Below, one piece after another: positions 50,901-63,867 of a stretch of 64,000 bases of DNA. Numbering within the stretch: position 1 is the stretch's first letter; every line of letters starts with the position of its first letter. Position numbers and translations under genes: made by a program. The notes under the pieces were generated by a model. It saw only the letters and a list, made by a program, of their open reading frames with translations, ran no database searches and was not told where the DNA came from. This DNA comes from Owenia fusiformis (Eukaryota; Annelida; Polychaeta; Sabellida; Oweniidae): NCBI GenBank assembly GCA_903813345.2, contig CAIIXF020000012.1, forward strand, positions 19,351,520 through 19,415,519, written 5' to 3'.

Positions 50901-53839
50901 CAAAAGTTGGCTCAATGTATGCTAACCCTTGATTTGGATTCCATTGAACAATTAGACAAGTGCAGTAAAATTTAAATGTATGATTTTGCTACCAGATTTC
51001 AATATCTTTTCAGTAAAAGATTCACCAAAAACTATATCAACATAGAAAATCAAATTGTTGCCAAACTTTTGGAGGGATGAACATTGTATGTATGACAAAT
51101 ACAAAAAATGCTTTTTTGTGAGGTACACCGATGAAGGGAAAGATTTGTGGATACATAGAAAATCGAACCCCTGGTCACCATTTGCTGGCTACGCCACTGA
51201 TACTTGACGTTATTTAGCATTTATTCACACACAGCTTGGTATGCATTTTTACCTTTTGACTTATATTGTCGTGTGTTTTCTAAAATGGTCGTAAGATTGC
51301 CCATAAGGTGGAAGGACAGGGTTACACAAAACGCTACCCTATAATTTTGGAATAACTTTCTCAAGTGTGATCTAATATTGGTGATATCTCTGTGTAGATA
51401 GAATGATCAATTAAGAATTGAATGGAGTTCAATTGCACTGCAGGTGACAGTCAAGATGTAAACATTGAATTGAATATAGCATGCACAGAATATTTGCATT
51501 TGTAAGTAAACTCAGATCAACAATGTAGATAGCAACAAAAATCTATAAATTGTTTTATTCGAGAATGCACAGTAACCGGAGAAGGATACATATGCATTTG
51601 TATATTGCTTTAGGGGATGGAAACTGGGACAATGGGATCAAAAACTGTCAATCGTAATTTGCGCCACACTTGCCAAGAGTCCATTCTTTAAAAACAATAG
51701 AAAAGATGTACTTTACTTTTGATAAAACCGTACATTTTTGAAAATAAACAACAGCTCATTCTCTGTTGGCTGTCTAATGCCTAGGTCACATTTGCTCCGA
51801 TTCATCGGCCGGCGCCCAGCCGATTGAATAGCTTGTTCAGAATTGAACGTCAAATCTCAAAGGATTGGTATCGATATGGTGAACCTTTTGAACACACTTT
51901 TCTCTTTAACCAGTCATCAAAAAATTCTAAAAAATTTACACATCGTCAATATAATGGTCATCTTTTGAACGGTAACAATATAATTTGAAAAAATATATAT
52001 ACTTTTCCCTATATTGTTTTAAAAACACGTACATCAGATACTTCTTATGTTCTTGGTATCATATGTTCGGAATGAAATGAAACATATTTCCGAATCTCAT
52101 TGGAACAAAACGACATAAACACAACGTGTTTAATTAGGTCTTTCAATATTGTAATAATACAGAGGAAATTTTGCTTGATTTCAAAAAAGTATCTTGTTGA
52201 TAAAACAACGATTTGGGGGGTTTTGTTTTAATTTTTTGAATACTTTTTCTAAAATCAACCAAACTTTCCTTTGAATAACTATAATATTGAGAGGTCTGAG
52301 AAAATGTTGTTTAGGCTATTTTGTTCCAACAAAGTTCGGAAAGATATTTTATTTCATTCTCAAGAATTGGTAGAAGGAACAAAAACAATTGTATTAAAAA
52401 ACAAAAAATGTTAACAAAACAGTTATATAAAATATATATTAATAATTTTCGCATTAAATTGTTGTCAATCAACCAACATTACATTAAGGACCGTGTTTTA
52501 ACAGAATATTTTCAATAATTGGTTTAAGAGAAAAACATTGTTTAATTCAGTTCACCATATCGATACCTATCCTTTGAGGTCAGATGTGAATTCGTGAGAA
52601 CTTGCACATGATTTTAAAAAAGTTTGGTCAATTTAAAGCAAGTTTAATTTAAATCAGTTTTGAACAAAATATTGCAATTGGCCGGGTGTCGACCGATGAA
52701 TCGGGGCAAATGTGACCTAGGCATTTCATTAGTGAAATCAAAATATAAATAAAGTCGTACCAGTAGAGATATATGCCGGGTTGACTGTTCCGTTTTCGGT
52801 GTCAGCTTCATCTATATTTTTCAATGTGCCAAATTTCTTTCTTTTGTGCCATGGACCTTGAGGACAGTCATCAGAGTAGAACCAAAATATCACTGAACAA
52901 ATGAGACACACTGCTGCAGGTATAACTAGTGATATTTTCCAAGCGTCTGAAATCTCCACTCCGGTCAGCAAGACAAGCCTTAAGAGCAGGGGCATTACGA
53001 GAAAGGCAACACCTCCTCCCAGGTTGCCCCAACCGCCCGCCAATGCATTGGCTCCCCCGACAATGTTAGAGCTGAACAGACTGGTTGTCCAAAACTGACA
53101 TGGGACGAATGTGGCACCCAGGATGCCGATGAACAGTCTTATAACTATAAGTCCGGTTGCGGTAGATGTGAACCCTGCAAGCCCCAGTGGAATTCCCCCT
53201 GCGACTAGGAATATAGCCATGATGCGGCGTGGACCAAATCGATCGACCAACGGACCAGCTATGAGGCGCAAAGCGATCACAGAAGCGACACCTGCTATCG
53301 CTGAAAGTAAATGTTTCAATACTTTAGAAAAGGTATGACCTTAAATTGTGATCAGCCTCTTTTTCTTACACAAATAATTAGTTTTTGAATTAGACATATT
53401 AGATAGCCTACCCAATGAAGATCTTCAGTGAGTGACCACAAATTATTATAGCCTGGTTGTTGAGTCATATACAAAATAATACCTCTCTTTCAAAAATCCA
53501 AGATAACAACCAAACGAGTACTAAGTATAGTAAATGGAAGCACTCACCAGAATTAGCAACTTCTTCTTTTGTTAAATGCAAATCTTTCTGGATATGTGGT
53601 ATTAATGGTTGAACACAAAACCAACCAAAAAAGGCGATGAAATACCCAAACCAGGAGGTGTGGAAACCTCGCATGTGCGGTCGTCTGCAACTAAATAACC
53701 AAAATTGCTTTGCCTTTCCGTAATCATCGCTACCGAGATTGTTCCTGTTTTGACATTTCGCCCAGCAACCATTTTCGTCCCTGGCATCCTCTCGAGCTTC
53801 TATGGATTTTTCATTAGTTTCTAAACTTGGCGAATCCAT
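47979..53839 (-). CDS. NNP/NRT2-type nitrate/nitrite porter homologue (MFS)
   Basis: Three exons (53839-53548, 53300-52761, 48949-47979) with GT-AG borders and phase-1 junctions join to exactly 600 residues plus stop. The family is the nitrate/nitrite porter branch of the major facilitator superfamily. Landmarks are FHTSWFGYFIAFFGWF in TM1 (59-74), the MFS loop GPLVDRFGPRR (113-123), the first nitrate signature GGWGNLGGG (186-194), a repeated MFS loop GGFFSDLVAQR (about 404-414), and the second nitrate-signature region GIVAAGGTSGG (about 482-492). An N-terminal tail of about 55 residues and a hydrophilic middle loop (about 245-320) make it longer than plant NRT2 (about 510-530). By homology it moves nitrate or nitrite with protons across a membrane; in an animal the substrate is unproven. 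Introns and flanking repeats show it is part of the host genome. Confidence 0.87.
50214..50310. repeat. Second copy of the gttgccaaactt dispersed repeat
   Basis: It matches 8158-8270 over most of its length (aagtatttt..ccgcaggtta, gttgccaaacttttggaggg). It lies in intron 2 of the nitrate-porter gene. Confidence 0.6.
51776..52725. mobile_element. 950-bp foldback element, GCCTAGGTCACATTTGC ends
   Basis: The ends aatgcctaggtcacatttgc and gcaaatgtgacctaggcatt are perfect inverted repeats, followed by ccgattcatcggccggcgcc and its near complement. The inner sequence also folds back (cgatatggtgaac/gttcaccatatcgata). It is a longer relative of the 13621-13762 hairpin and lies in intron 2 of the nitrate-porter gene, ending 35 bp from the exon 2 donor. 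Confidence 0.85.
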
Positions 53840-55920
53840 AATTGGGCGTCGTTTACGTACCAGACAATGTGTTTTCTGTCTTCGTCAAACTCTTTATAAA
53901 CTTTTTATACGGATGAATATCAGTCAGTATTCATAAATCACAAAAATATACATGTCATAGAATAGGGAAAACTTATTGAATTTTAAAAGTGAGTTTTTAT
54001 ATTTTATTTCACTCTTTTCATTCATCAGCATCGTCATGGTTTCTCAATGATAACGTTATTCGCGTAAGGTATTATCAATGCATCTACCAATTGTATAGTT
54101 TCTAAATAGCTGAATAACGCTGATATAATAGATGTCACCCTTGTTTGTCTTTGATTTTCTTGGGCCAGACCTCCATTAACTTCAATGATAGAAACTTGCA
54201 ATACATGTAGTCACTTAATTACATGATTTATCAAAATATTGGTTGAATCTATCTGAAACTCGAATGGCATACTATCAGATGACCCTGTCAATGTACATAT
54301 TGTGATTAAACATGAAAATGTTGGTTATCATACGAATCATTGAATTTTAGCATTGCACCAATGGAGATTTGGCCCAAGTTTTTTTAGAATGTCATGGAGA
54401 ATGATTAAAATGACATAACTGTGTAAATCAAAGCTATTATTGGAGAAAATTAATGTCACTGAATTCAAATATGCTATCAAAATAAGTCATTCGAGGTAAA
54501 AATGGCAAATCTCTTAAAATCACATGAAAAAACGAGAATTGGATTTCATAGCTATTTAGAAACTCCTCTATTGGCCTACTTTCCTACTGGCCTACTTTCA
54601 TAATTATATCTCTATATACAGATATATAGTTTTGTATATGGCATTTCCAAATCACCTCACTTTTTTAGCCATTTCCCTCACTTTGTCGGACTTTCATAGG
54701 TTTCTATTTAGAGTTGAAAAACGTTTACATGGTATTTCCAAAACATCATACTTTATCCATTTCTGAACCTTGTTCCGCTATTTTACTACTGGCGTCCTTT
54801 TAGCCTATATTTCGTTGTTACATATGTATGTCCCATGAACATCGTTTTAGCTTTATTTTGTTACATATGTCTCATACATCGTTTTTCCAAATGCCTCAGA
54901 ATGCAGACGTTTCTTTATATTCTATCTAAAGTTTTCACACAATGGTTAGCTAATGATATCCTTATTGTATACACTGCATGATGATCGTATTTGTTTAACA
55001 ATGTAAATGTATTGTGAGCGTGTATCGTTAAATTGTTAAATATGTAGATACTTTACAATGTACATCTCCCCGCGGGCTGCAATTCAATTTTACTCGAGAA
55101 AAGGCGAAGTTAAGAAATCTTTACAAAGGTATTATGCACGTTTCCAACGATTAATTTGGTTTTAAGAAAAAATACAATATGCTAAGATACGACGTCAGAT
55201 ACTGTACATCACGGCGTAACATTCTTTGTTCATTTTACCGACAAAATGCAAAGATTTACGCGATAAATATGCGCAATGCTCCTCCAAGTAATTGCAAACG
55301 TTTAAGTTTTGTTCAGATTAATGTCAATACAATTCTATATTCAAAAAGGTTGTGTCACGATATACAGAATTAGAATCACCAGGAAGTAGACATTTCAAAC
55401 CCTACACGTTTTCTTCTTTGTCGCGCTTTTCGGCCCTGCGCTCTCGTTGTCGCACCGGTCTTTCTAGACTCTTTCACAATGCCCCGTGTCATATTCAACT
55501 GATAAGCACAGACGGGAAGATATTAAGGATTGTTAAATGCATTATTTGTAAATTATTTTAACTCGAATATTTAGTTTTATTTATTTAAAGCAATGAATAA
55601 TAAAGGAGAACATATAATACGCTAACGGCGTAACGTCTTATTTTGTAAAGGCTTCACTTGGGGTTGCGGTGATAAAACGATGTCTATCTCAATATATACT
55701 GGTTCAAATTAAATGAAATTAATTGTATCTAGTAAGGGGTATATTTAAAAGAACATGCTGAAACATTGGAAAGTTTTGAATGTTTATCCCTTGATTAGAA
55801 ATATTTGAACTCAAAAAATGAAACGTATTTTTGTGAATTTTTCACATGGCTTCACTTCATATTTCTTTCAATTTATACTTCTTACAGACTGAATTTTAAT
55901 CGAAATGATATAGTTTTTTG
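53840..55920. other. Upstream of the nitrate-porter gene; no gene seen
   Basis: AT-rich sequence right of the start codon of the minus-strand porter gene. It should hold its promoter and 5' UTR; an upstream non-coding exon cannot be excluded. No RNA gene or supported frame was found. Confidence 0.4.
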
Positions 55921-57709
55921 GGTAGAGATTAAAAGGTGGATTGGATCGAGTGGATTGGATTCATGTAAAAGGTGGATTGGATCGGGAATCTTCAAAATGT
56001 GGAATTTCTTTTCTAAACAATTTCCCTCTACAGTATTACAGGTCCCTTTTGAGAAATCAGAACAAAGCAATGACAAATACATACTCCAATTTATTAGTTC
56101 ATGGACACTCTTAAGTATTTAACCGCTTTCCCTTGTAAATCAACTTTTGTAAGACATAGATCTTTAGAAAAAGAAAACCTGTCATTCAAATTAATTTGTG
56201 AATGTTCACAAAACATTTCTGGTATGTTCAGTTTGGATTGAAAACAGATGTTATGGATCTTCAAACCAGTCTGCCTTATGATTTATGAAATGTCTCAAAT
56301 TACACTTGGAATGAATAAGATCGTGTATCAGAAAGCGGGTACCAGGTCATCCTTCTAGCCCACCCAAGCAAAATAATATTACATCTATAATTTGACATTG
56401 TGCAAGTGAAGAGAGCACCAATCTTCCTAAAGGGAGTTCAATAGAATTTTTTATAGGAAAATCCATATTTTGAAGATAGCCAATCCAATCCACCTTTTAC
56501 ATGAATCCAATTCACTCAATCCAATCCGCCTTTTAATCTTTACCGTTTTTGATAAAAATATAGAATATGATATGCCTTTCAGGAATCAAAAAAGAATAAT
56601 TCACCTTTCAAACGATTTAATGTTTAATTGATCAAAATATATATCTTGTTGGTACGAAATTCTGCCTGTCGACACTTTTTTGCATAAATATAAGCGTTAA
56701 GTTAGCATTGCTATATTATGACGTCATCACACAGAATCTATTTGTCTTATCCAAAATGGTGAATTTAAATATTGTAAAAATTTGAGAAAGATCCGTTGGG
56801 AAATGAAAAAGTTATCTTCATTTTTCGTTTAAAATTAAAATCACTTTTCTTCAAAATGTTACAGTCGACACCCGGTTTTAGCATAGAAAGTCGCATAATA
56901 CGGCTTGCGTGATTCTCATTTAAAAAGTCCCAAATCAGTTATTTGGAATTCTGATAGGCAAAATATTTCATGGACATACGTGTTCAACTGATGACGAAAA
57001 ATTGTAGAAAAATATGATTTTGCTGTCGAGATATTGCGGTTTTAAAAGTAAGTACGCATTAAAAAGGTAAAGATTAAAAGGTGGATTGGATCGAGTGGAT
57101 TGGATTCATGTAAAAGGTGGATTGGATTGGCTATCTTCAAAATATGGATTTTCCTATAAAAAATTATATTGATCTCCCTTTAGGAAGATTGGTGCTCTCT
57201 TCACTTGCAAAATGTCAAATTATAGATGTAATATTATTTTGCTTGGGTGGGCTAGAAGGATGACCTGGTACCCGCTTTCTGATACACGATCTTATTCATT
57301 CCAAGTGTAATTTGAGACATTTCAAAAATCATAAGGCAGACTGGTTTGAAGATCCATAACATCTGTTTTCAATCCAAACTGAACATACCAGAAATGTTTT
57401 GTGAACATTCACAAATTAATTTGAATGACAGGTTTTCTTTTTCCAAAGATCTATGTCTTACAAAAGTTGATTTACAAGGGAAAGCGGTTAAATACTTAAG
57501 AGTGTCCATGAACTAATTGGAGTATGTATTTGTCATTGCTTTGTTCTGATTTCTCAAAAGGGACTTGTAATACTGTAGAGGGAAATTGTTTGGAGGGAGA
57601 TCAACAGAAATGTTTTTATAAGAAATTCCACATTTTGAAGATTCCCGATCCAATCCACCTTTTACATGAATCCAATCCACTCGATCCAATCCACCTTTTA
57701 ATCTCTACC
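55921..57709. mobile_element. Two inverted copies of a 0.62-kb TIR element
   Basis: Copy 1 is 55921-56544 and copy 2, in opposite orientation, is 57066-57709. Each has ends ggtagagattaaaaggtgga or ggtaaagattaaaaggtgga and the subterminal direct repeat aaggtggattggatcgagtg. The copies are nearly identical; copy 2 has about 20 extra bases near 57595. The 520-bp spacer is unique. Peptides encoded across the arms are shadows of the repeat. Confidence 0.85.
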
Positions 57710-60197
57710 ATTAAAAATGGAGTAAAATGCAGCGATGTACAGTATCTGACGTCGTATCTAAATAATTGTCATGTTCTCGTGAAGCTACTCTGGATCTTCG
57801 TATGTTAACAAGGCATTGAAATGCATTGTCACCACCTACCATTTGTTACAGAAGCCGAACGCCGACCACCGGACGCCATCACAAAAAGTCAGAGACTATA
57901 ACGATATGTCACCACTTAAGATGACTAAAACCAACTTGAAGATTAAATAGAGGTATCACTTTCATGATTATATTCAATGATTGATTTGTGTTACGTTCGA
58001 TATAACAACTATCGCACAATATACTCTTTATCATATTTCTTTATTATATTTTTATATATGAACAGCACCTGCCACATAGACTTCAATATAGATTACATGT
58101 ATAAAAGTATTATATATCACATCTTACATATTTTAATTTTCTTAATTGAAATATAAAATCAAATGAATACATTGAGTTTTTCATATCTTTTGATGACCAC
58201 CTACCCTTTTACACCGGCATGGCCAAGACCTATAGCTATAGAAAAGGCAATGTATATGTCTTATTCATGTGTTTAAACATTTAAACATGGTGACATGAAA
58301 ATCACAATTTCAAACATCCTCACTGTCCTTTATGTCCTAATATATATGTACTGTTTTGATACAGTATCGTAGTATTCATGGTATACGTAGGCCTTTATGA
58401 TAAACCAAAAAATCGATTACAAGCTGCATCTTGCTTTGTGGGACAGGTTGAAATATCGATGTCTATATTTTGTTTTGGGAAACTAATTATATAGACGAAG
58501 ACTCTCCATATACCTCCATCATCAAACATTGTTAAACCTCACCGATGTTAAATGTAACATTGATATACTAGATCTGGCACTTACTACAAGAGGTGGCCAC
58601 TGTATAAATCCTTAAATGTTGAACATGCTGTGAAAATTCATTTAAATGAAAAATAGAAAAACTAGCGAGATCTCAAAATTTTATGATCGCCCCTCGTATA
58701 TACATCACCCTTGTCACAACACTGTTAAATTACCCTATTTAAATTTGTTGAAGTATTCTAAGCTAAATATGTCATATGTCATGTAACCTCAACACCTACA
58801 GAGATTAACAGCAAAGGAGTATGTTACATTTGTAGCAGTCTTTTGAATAAACATAGAGTATATTATTAGGCTAGTTAATATCTGATAATGAGACATCTAA
58901 TCAGTAGAGAAATCATGCTGAAGACCTTACATTCAGCATGTACCAAATGATCATGGAAAGGGAGGCCCATCCTTTCCAGAACTACATTGCCAAATAATCT
59001 GAAAAACAATAGCTGTCCAATAAAGACAAAACCTTTCAGGCATGTCAAAGAATTGTAAATAAAATACTGACAAAAAATGTAAGTCACCCTAATCTCTCAT
59101 TTTCTGCCCATCTAAGTTTAGGGGCTATAATTGCACTCATCCACAGTTAAATGCAGACTGAAATACCCTTTCAAAATAAAGAATATTTTTATAAAGCATG
59201 TTATCAACTTCATAATCTTTATTAACAATGCAGTGAATTAAACCATGACTCTTTACCCTGAATAAACCGGATACAGTTTATAATAATGAATGAGTGGTTT
59301 TACGCTGAATAAATTCTACAACTGGTAAATATAAAAAAAGTGATTTCATGGTGTTGAAACAGACCATAGCAGGCCAGCAAAGGGTCACAATAAGAAATCC
59401 TCTAAATCATACATCAAAGAAGAAAAACATTCAATTTGGGTGACCAGGTTGACTCATATAAAGAATATTTCCCTGAGAATATTCCAGGTAACTAAAATAA
59501 TATAACAACAGTATAAAAACAATTTTCTCTTTGGTAACTGAATAAAATCGAAACCTTTTCAGTCAAACTTTTTTGGTGTGTAATATACCAAACATCAATG
59601 CATACCCAAACCCAATCATGCAAAAAGCTGAACTGAAATGTGGTGTGAAATGAAGTTTGTACCGAGAATGGGCTTCACTTAAAAATGCCTTTTAGTTAAT
59701 TTTCAAAAACTGACCTATATGTTTCAAAAGTCAAACGCCTGAACCCCTCTCCCCGGTCAAATTCAACCATGTTAATGATTATTCAAACTGCATTTCGAAC
59801 TACTCAGTCTCTAAAAAATACCTTTACAGATCTGTTGGAACCCTGTTATTTGGGGGAGAGGGACTATGTCAAAATGAAATGAATTTGCTTTATATGATGG
59901 TTTAGAGTGCATTGATGTTATGATATCACCCCTCAGTCTTGCACAAGTCTCTATGTAAAATACAAATAAACTTTTTTCATATTATAATATCATATTTACA
60001 CACATCTAACATTCTTCTCTTTTAATCCTAGCCTAACAATGTAACACTTGACATTCTTCTTTTACATTCTAATCTAATTTCATAAATCTGTAAATCTAAA
60101 CTATGTGACATTAAACATTGTTCTTTTATATTAAATCTAATAAATCTTTACAAATATTTAACATCATACTTTCATTTTATATATTTCATATATTAAT
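57710..60197. other. Intergenic, no gene seen
   Basis: A long AT-rich stretch between the inverted copies and the mariner-like element. It may include the distal 3' UTR of the minus-strand gene at the right edge. No splice-supported coding sequence or RNA gene was recognised. Confidence 0.35.
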
Positions 60198-61023
60198 ATA
60201 TCGGGTGTCCCAAAAAACGTCACACTTTTTGACTAGCAATATCTCAGCTCCTTCGCACTGAAATCAATAAAATTGAGTTATTATTGAGATCAGGATATTT
60301 TGTATTGATGGTCAAAAAATCAAAAAAATCCACCTCATATCTTGATGTACTGCCCAGAACAAAAAAGCATGTTGAAAAATGCAATATCAGTGTTGCGTCA
60401 TCTGAGAAGTGCATTGTGCACCCAGTAATAACAGGCAAAATGCTTATGCAGGTCAGATGCTAAGTGTTGTATGGTTGCCAAGGTGATGAAATTGTTGTCA
60501 GTATTGACCTTGCAGAAGTTGACAATCAGCGTCAACCTATTTGAGTCAACTAGATTCATTCCAAAGTGTCATTTGGAAAAGAGCAATCATGGTTTTCAGT
60601 GATGGAGATTAAGCTACCATTGAAAATTGTTTCAAGGAAAAAGGCTGGGGACTCTTTGGAGAAAAGTGTACCATGGACATAATGACAAGTTCAAAGAGCA
60701 GAAATTAAAGGACGGGATTTTTGCTTCCCCAGGGAGTAAATCACTTTAGATGAAATTCCCAAGAGCATACCAGGATCCAATAGTAGTGGAAGAGGATTGA
60801 ACACAGGCTGAAATACGAAAGTTCCCCCTGATATTGTATTTTTTGACTTGCATTTGTGTATTGAGCAATTTTCACAGGATTTATATCAGATCGCTTTGAT
60901 ATTTTCAGTGCTTACTGCAAACAGCCTAACGTTGGTCCCTGAGAATTTTCAAAGAATTTTGTTATAAAATAACTGAAATATTACAAGTCAAAAAGTGTGA
61001 CGTTTTTTGGGACACCCGATATA
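60198..61023 (+). mobile_element. 826-bp mariner-like element with transposase 5' remnant
   Basis: The ends atatcgggtgtcccaaaaaa and ttttttgggacacccgatat are perfect inverted repeats, continuing through cgtcacactttttgact. At about 60590 a plus frame reads MVFSDGD, a stop, then ATIENCFKEKGWG. This resembles the start of the helix-turn-helix of mariner-type transposases. The rest is lost, so the element cannot move by itself. Confidence 0.75.
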
Positions 61024-61620
61024 TAGATAGAATTTAAATACATGTATGTTAAATTGTTATGTATATACTCTCACAGTGGCCATGCATTTAAATGCAACAA
61101 TATTTGGAAGTTTGAAAAATAATGTATTGAGACTAGAGACAGTAAGGGTAATGAATTCTTCCCTCAAGTTGCATAGAAATGCAATATAAGCATGGCCACT
61201 GTGTAACATTTAAAGCACAGCTAGAACCCGCATGTACATTTACAGGGTGTCTCAAATGTATATTTTCGTATTATAGAATATATTGCTTTCATTCCTGTAT
61301 GTCCTATCATCAATACTCATGAAGAGGGGGATTACCCAGAATTCAAAGAAGAATTTATCTTTGTGTAAAGATGAACCTCTCATTCAGCTTAACATGCAGA
61401 TATGTTCATCTATAAATTCTGGGTTATTTCCTCTTCTTCACCTCATGCTAGTCCTGCATCAAGTTCCCTCAGGCACACTGTCCCCTAATACCCATATGAA
61501 CTCCCCATATGTACCATATGTATTTCCTCCCTATTTGAGACGGTATACATTCATTCATTCTCCATCATAACATTCTGTGTGTACTCTATTTCCAACCAAT
61601 TACAGTGTATTTTTGCCAAT
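61024..61620. other. Non-coding, solo mariner-type end
   Basis: Contains a lone tacagggtgtctcaaatgta near 61242 without a partner, and a pair gtggccatgc/gcatggccac at about 61076 and 61192. No gene is seen. Confidence 0.35.
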
Positions 61621-62702
61621 ATAAAAAGTTGATAAAATACGAACTGCATGATGCATTTGCAATCTCAGTTAATGACACCTATTTTAATATATCCCCATAT
61701 GAATCCCACTCAACTACATTCTTTGTGTATTATCCAAAAATAAAAAGATGATAAAATATGAACTGCATGATGCATTTGCAATCTCAGTCAATGACACCTA
61801 TTCTAATATATCCCCAAATGAATCGCCACTCTACTACATTCTTTGTGTATTATCCAAATATAAAAAGATGATAAAACATGAACTGCATGATGCATTTGCG
61901 ATCTCAGTCAATGACACCTATTTTAATATATCCCCAAATGAATCGCCACTCTACTACATTCTTTGTGTATTATCCAAATATAAAAAGATGATAAAATATG
62001 AACTGCATGATGCATTTGCAATCTCAGTCAATGACACATATTTTAATATATCGCCAAATGAATCGCCACTCTACTACATTCTTTGTGTATTATCCAAATA
62101 TAAAAAGATGATAAAATACGAACTGCATGATGCATTTGCAATCTCAGTCAATGACACCTATTTTAATATATCGCCAAATGAATCGCCACTCTACTACATT
62201 CTTTGTGTATTATCAAAATATAAAAAGATGATAAAATATGAACTGTATGATGCATTTGCAATCTCAGTCAATGACACCTATTTTAATATATCCCCAAATG
62301 AATCGCCACTCTACTACATTCTTTGTGTATTATCCAAATATAAAAAGATGATAAAATACAAACTGCATGATGCATTTGCAATCTCAGTCAATGACACCTA
62401 TTTTAATATATCCCCAAATGAATCGCCACTCTACTACATTCTTTGTGTATTATCCAAATATAAAAAGATGATAAAATACAAACTGCATGATGCATTTGCA
62501 ATCTCAGTCAATAACACCTATTTTAATATATCCCCAAATGAATCGCCACTCTACTACATTCTTTGTGTATTATCCAAATATAAAAAGATGATAAAATACA
62601 AACTGCATGATGCATTTGCAATCTTAGTCAATGACATCTATTTTAATATATCGCCAAGTGAATCTTTATACTATTACACATAAAAAGATGAAAACCTGAT
62701 AA
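61621..62702. repeat. 120-bp tandem array, nine copies
   Basis: Nine units with period exactly 120 begin at about 61623, 61743, 61863, 61983, 62103, 62223, 62343, 62463 and 62583, each holding gcatgatgcatttgcaatct and caatgacacctattttaata. Units differ by one to a few bases. On the minus strand about 60 bp of each unit matches the 3' end of the adjoining coding exon (62709-62775). The 311-residue plus-strand frame is open only because 120 is a multiple of three. Confidence 0.95.
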
Positions 62703-62708
62703 AAAAAA

Positions 62709-63867
62709 CTAACTAAATGATGCATTTGCAATCTCAGTCAATGACACCTTTTTCTTCAATAAATTGCCAAAGGAATCTTCAGCGAGTACAGTGAACTCCT
62801 TCAAACTGTGTTGTGAGGATAGTCCAGCTATTTCTACAGCCTTCAGCTTGAATGTGATTGGTGGAATGCCAGAGAGGAACTCCCAATGATGAAAGACCAT
62901 ACCATCGGGTACAGTACGCAGTTCAATAACTCGCAAACCTGAGCTAGAATGCAGCATATCCCTGAAACAAACAGTTTTTATGTCACTTTTTATCATTTTA
63001 TATCATAATCTTTGTTTATACAATGTCTACTTCTACTGCTACATTTATTTTTATCATTTCTTTTCAAAATTGCATATTTAGAAAACATAAGTCACATAGT
63101 TCATATGAACAAAATCACAGCATTTGAAGTTTCAATAGCAGACCAGATATACAAGGGACAATGTCAATAGTTAAAGGTTACATGTATGTGATGTGAAATA
63201 TGCCAATGAGTTCTGTCCATATAGGCAATAATGAAGGCAAATTTTCACTTCATAGTGACATAACTGATGGTATAACATACCTTTATTCCAATGGCTATTT
63301 TGTATCAATGATGTCACACATCTGTGTACAAGTAAAATTTGGTAGAAATGAAACATGATGTCATAATATTGTCATGGTTATTAAGGAAAGCGGACTATAC
63401 CGCCTGTATTGCCCTCCTACTTTTCCATAGACTCTCATACAAATGCTTCGCTAGGTGTGTAATACACATCCATATAGCCAGCTTTACATTTTAACAATGA
63501 AAACCTAATCGCAGATGCACAGATATGTGTCTCAAAGTAGCCATGAGAATTAAGGTACATGTACATGTAAATCACCTGTTAAGTGACTACGATATAAAAT
63601 ACGCCTTCATTTTTGACAACATATTAGCCTACCAAGGTCAATCTTTATTGGCAGAACTCAGTGGCATACTTCCCGTTGTAATTACAAACATGCAACCTCT
63701 AAAATCTAAATAGTGACACTTTACCTTGCCCTACGAGTTGTTCAAAGTAGAATGGATTCTTTTTAGAAATAAGAATATCTTGAATATCAGTGATGTTATA
63801 ATACAAAGCTTACCCCTGAAATGTTGGCACTTTATCAGGATCATCAGGGTGGGGAGGATTCAACCAC
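62709..63867 (-). CDS. Last two exons of an unrecognised gene
   Basis: Exon 63867-63814 (after TTTATTGCAG, donor GTAAGC) encodes WLNPPHPDDPDKVPTFQ. It joins in phase 2 to the terminal exon 62961-62709, which starts GDMLHSSSGLRVIEL and ends in LTEIANASFS and TAG. Together they give about 101 residues. The last exon is rich in beta-strand-like alternation (VIELRTVPDGMVFHHWEFL, ITFKLKAVEIAGL, FTVLAEDSFGNLLKKKV), so it may be a beta-sandwich, perhaps from an extracellular protein. I do not recognise the family. The gene continues right of the window. Its 3' end abuts the 120-bp array. Confidence 0.6.

Noticed and set aside
55805-57808. Frames of 66-105 codons with matching peptides
   Set aside because: They mirror each other because they lie on the inverted copies of one transposable element.
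57850-57900. GC-rich patch gccgaacgccgaccaccgga as a possible exon or promoter
   Set aside because: Too short, no splice sites or frame; looks like a fragment of a dispersed repeat.
61748-62683. 311-codon plus-strand frame of 40-residue repeats
   Set aside because: The 120-bp unit is a multiple of three and lacks stops in this frame by chance; the similarity to the neighbouring gene is on the other strand.
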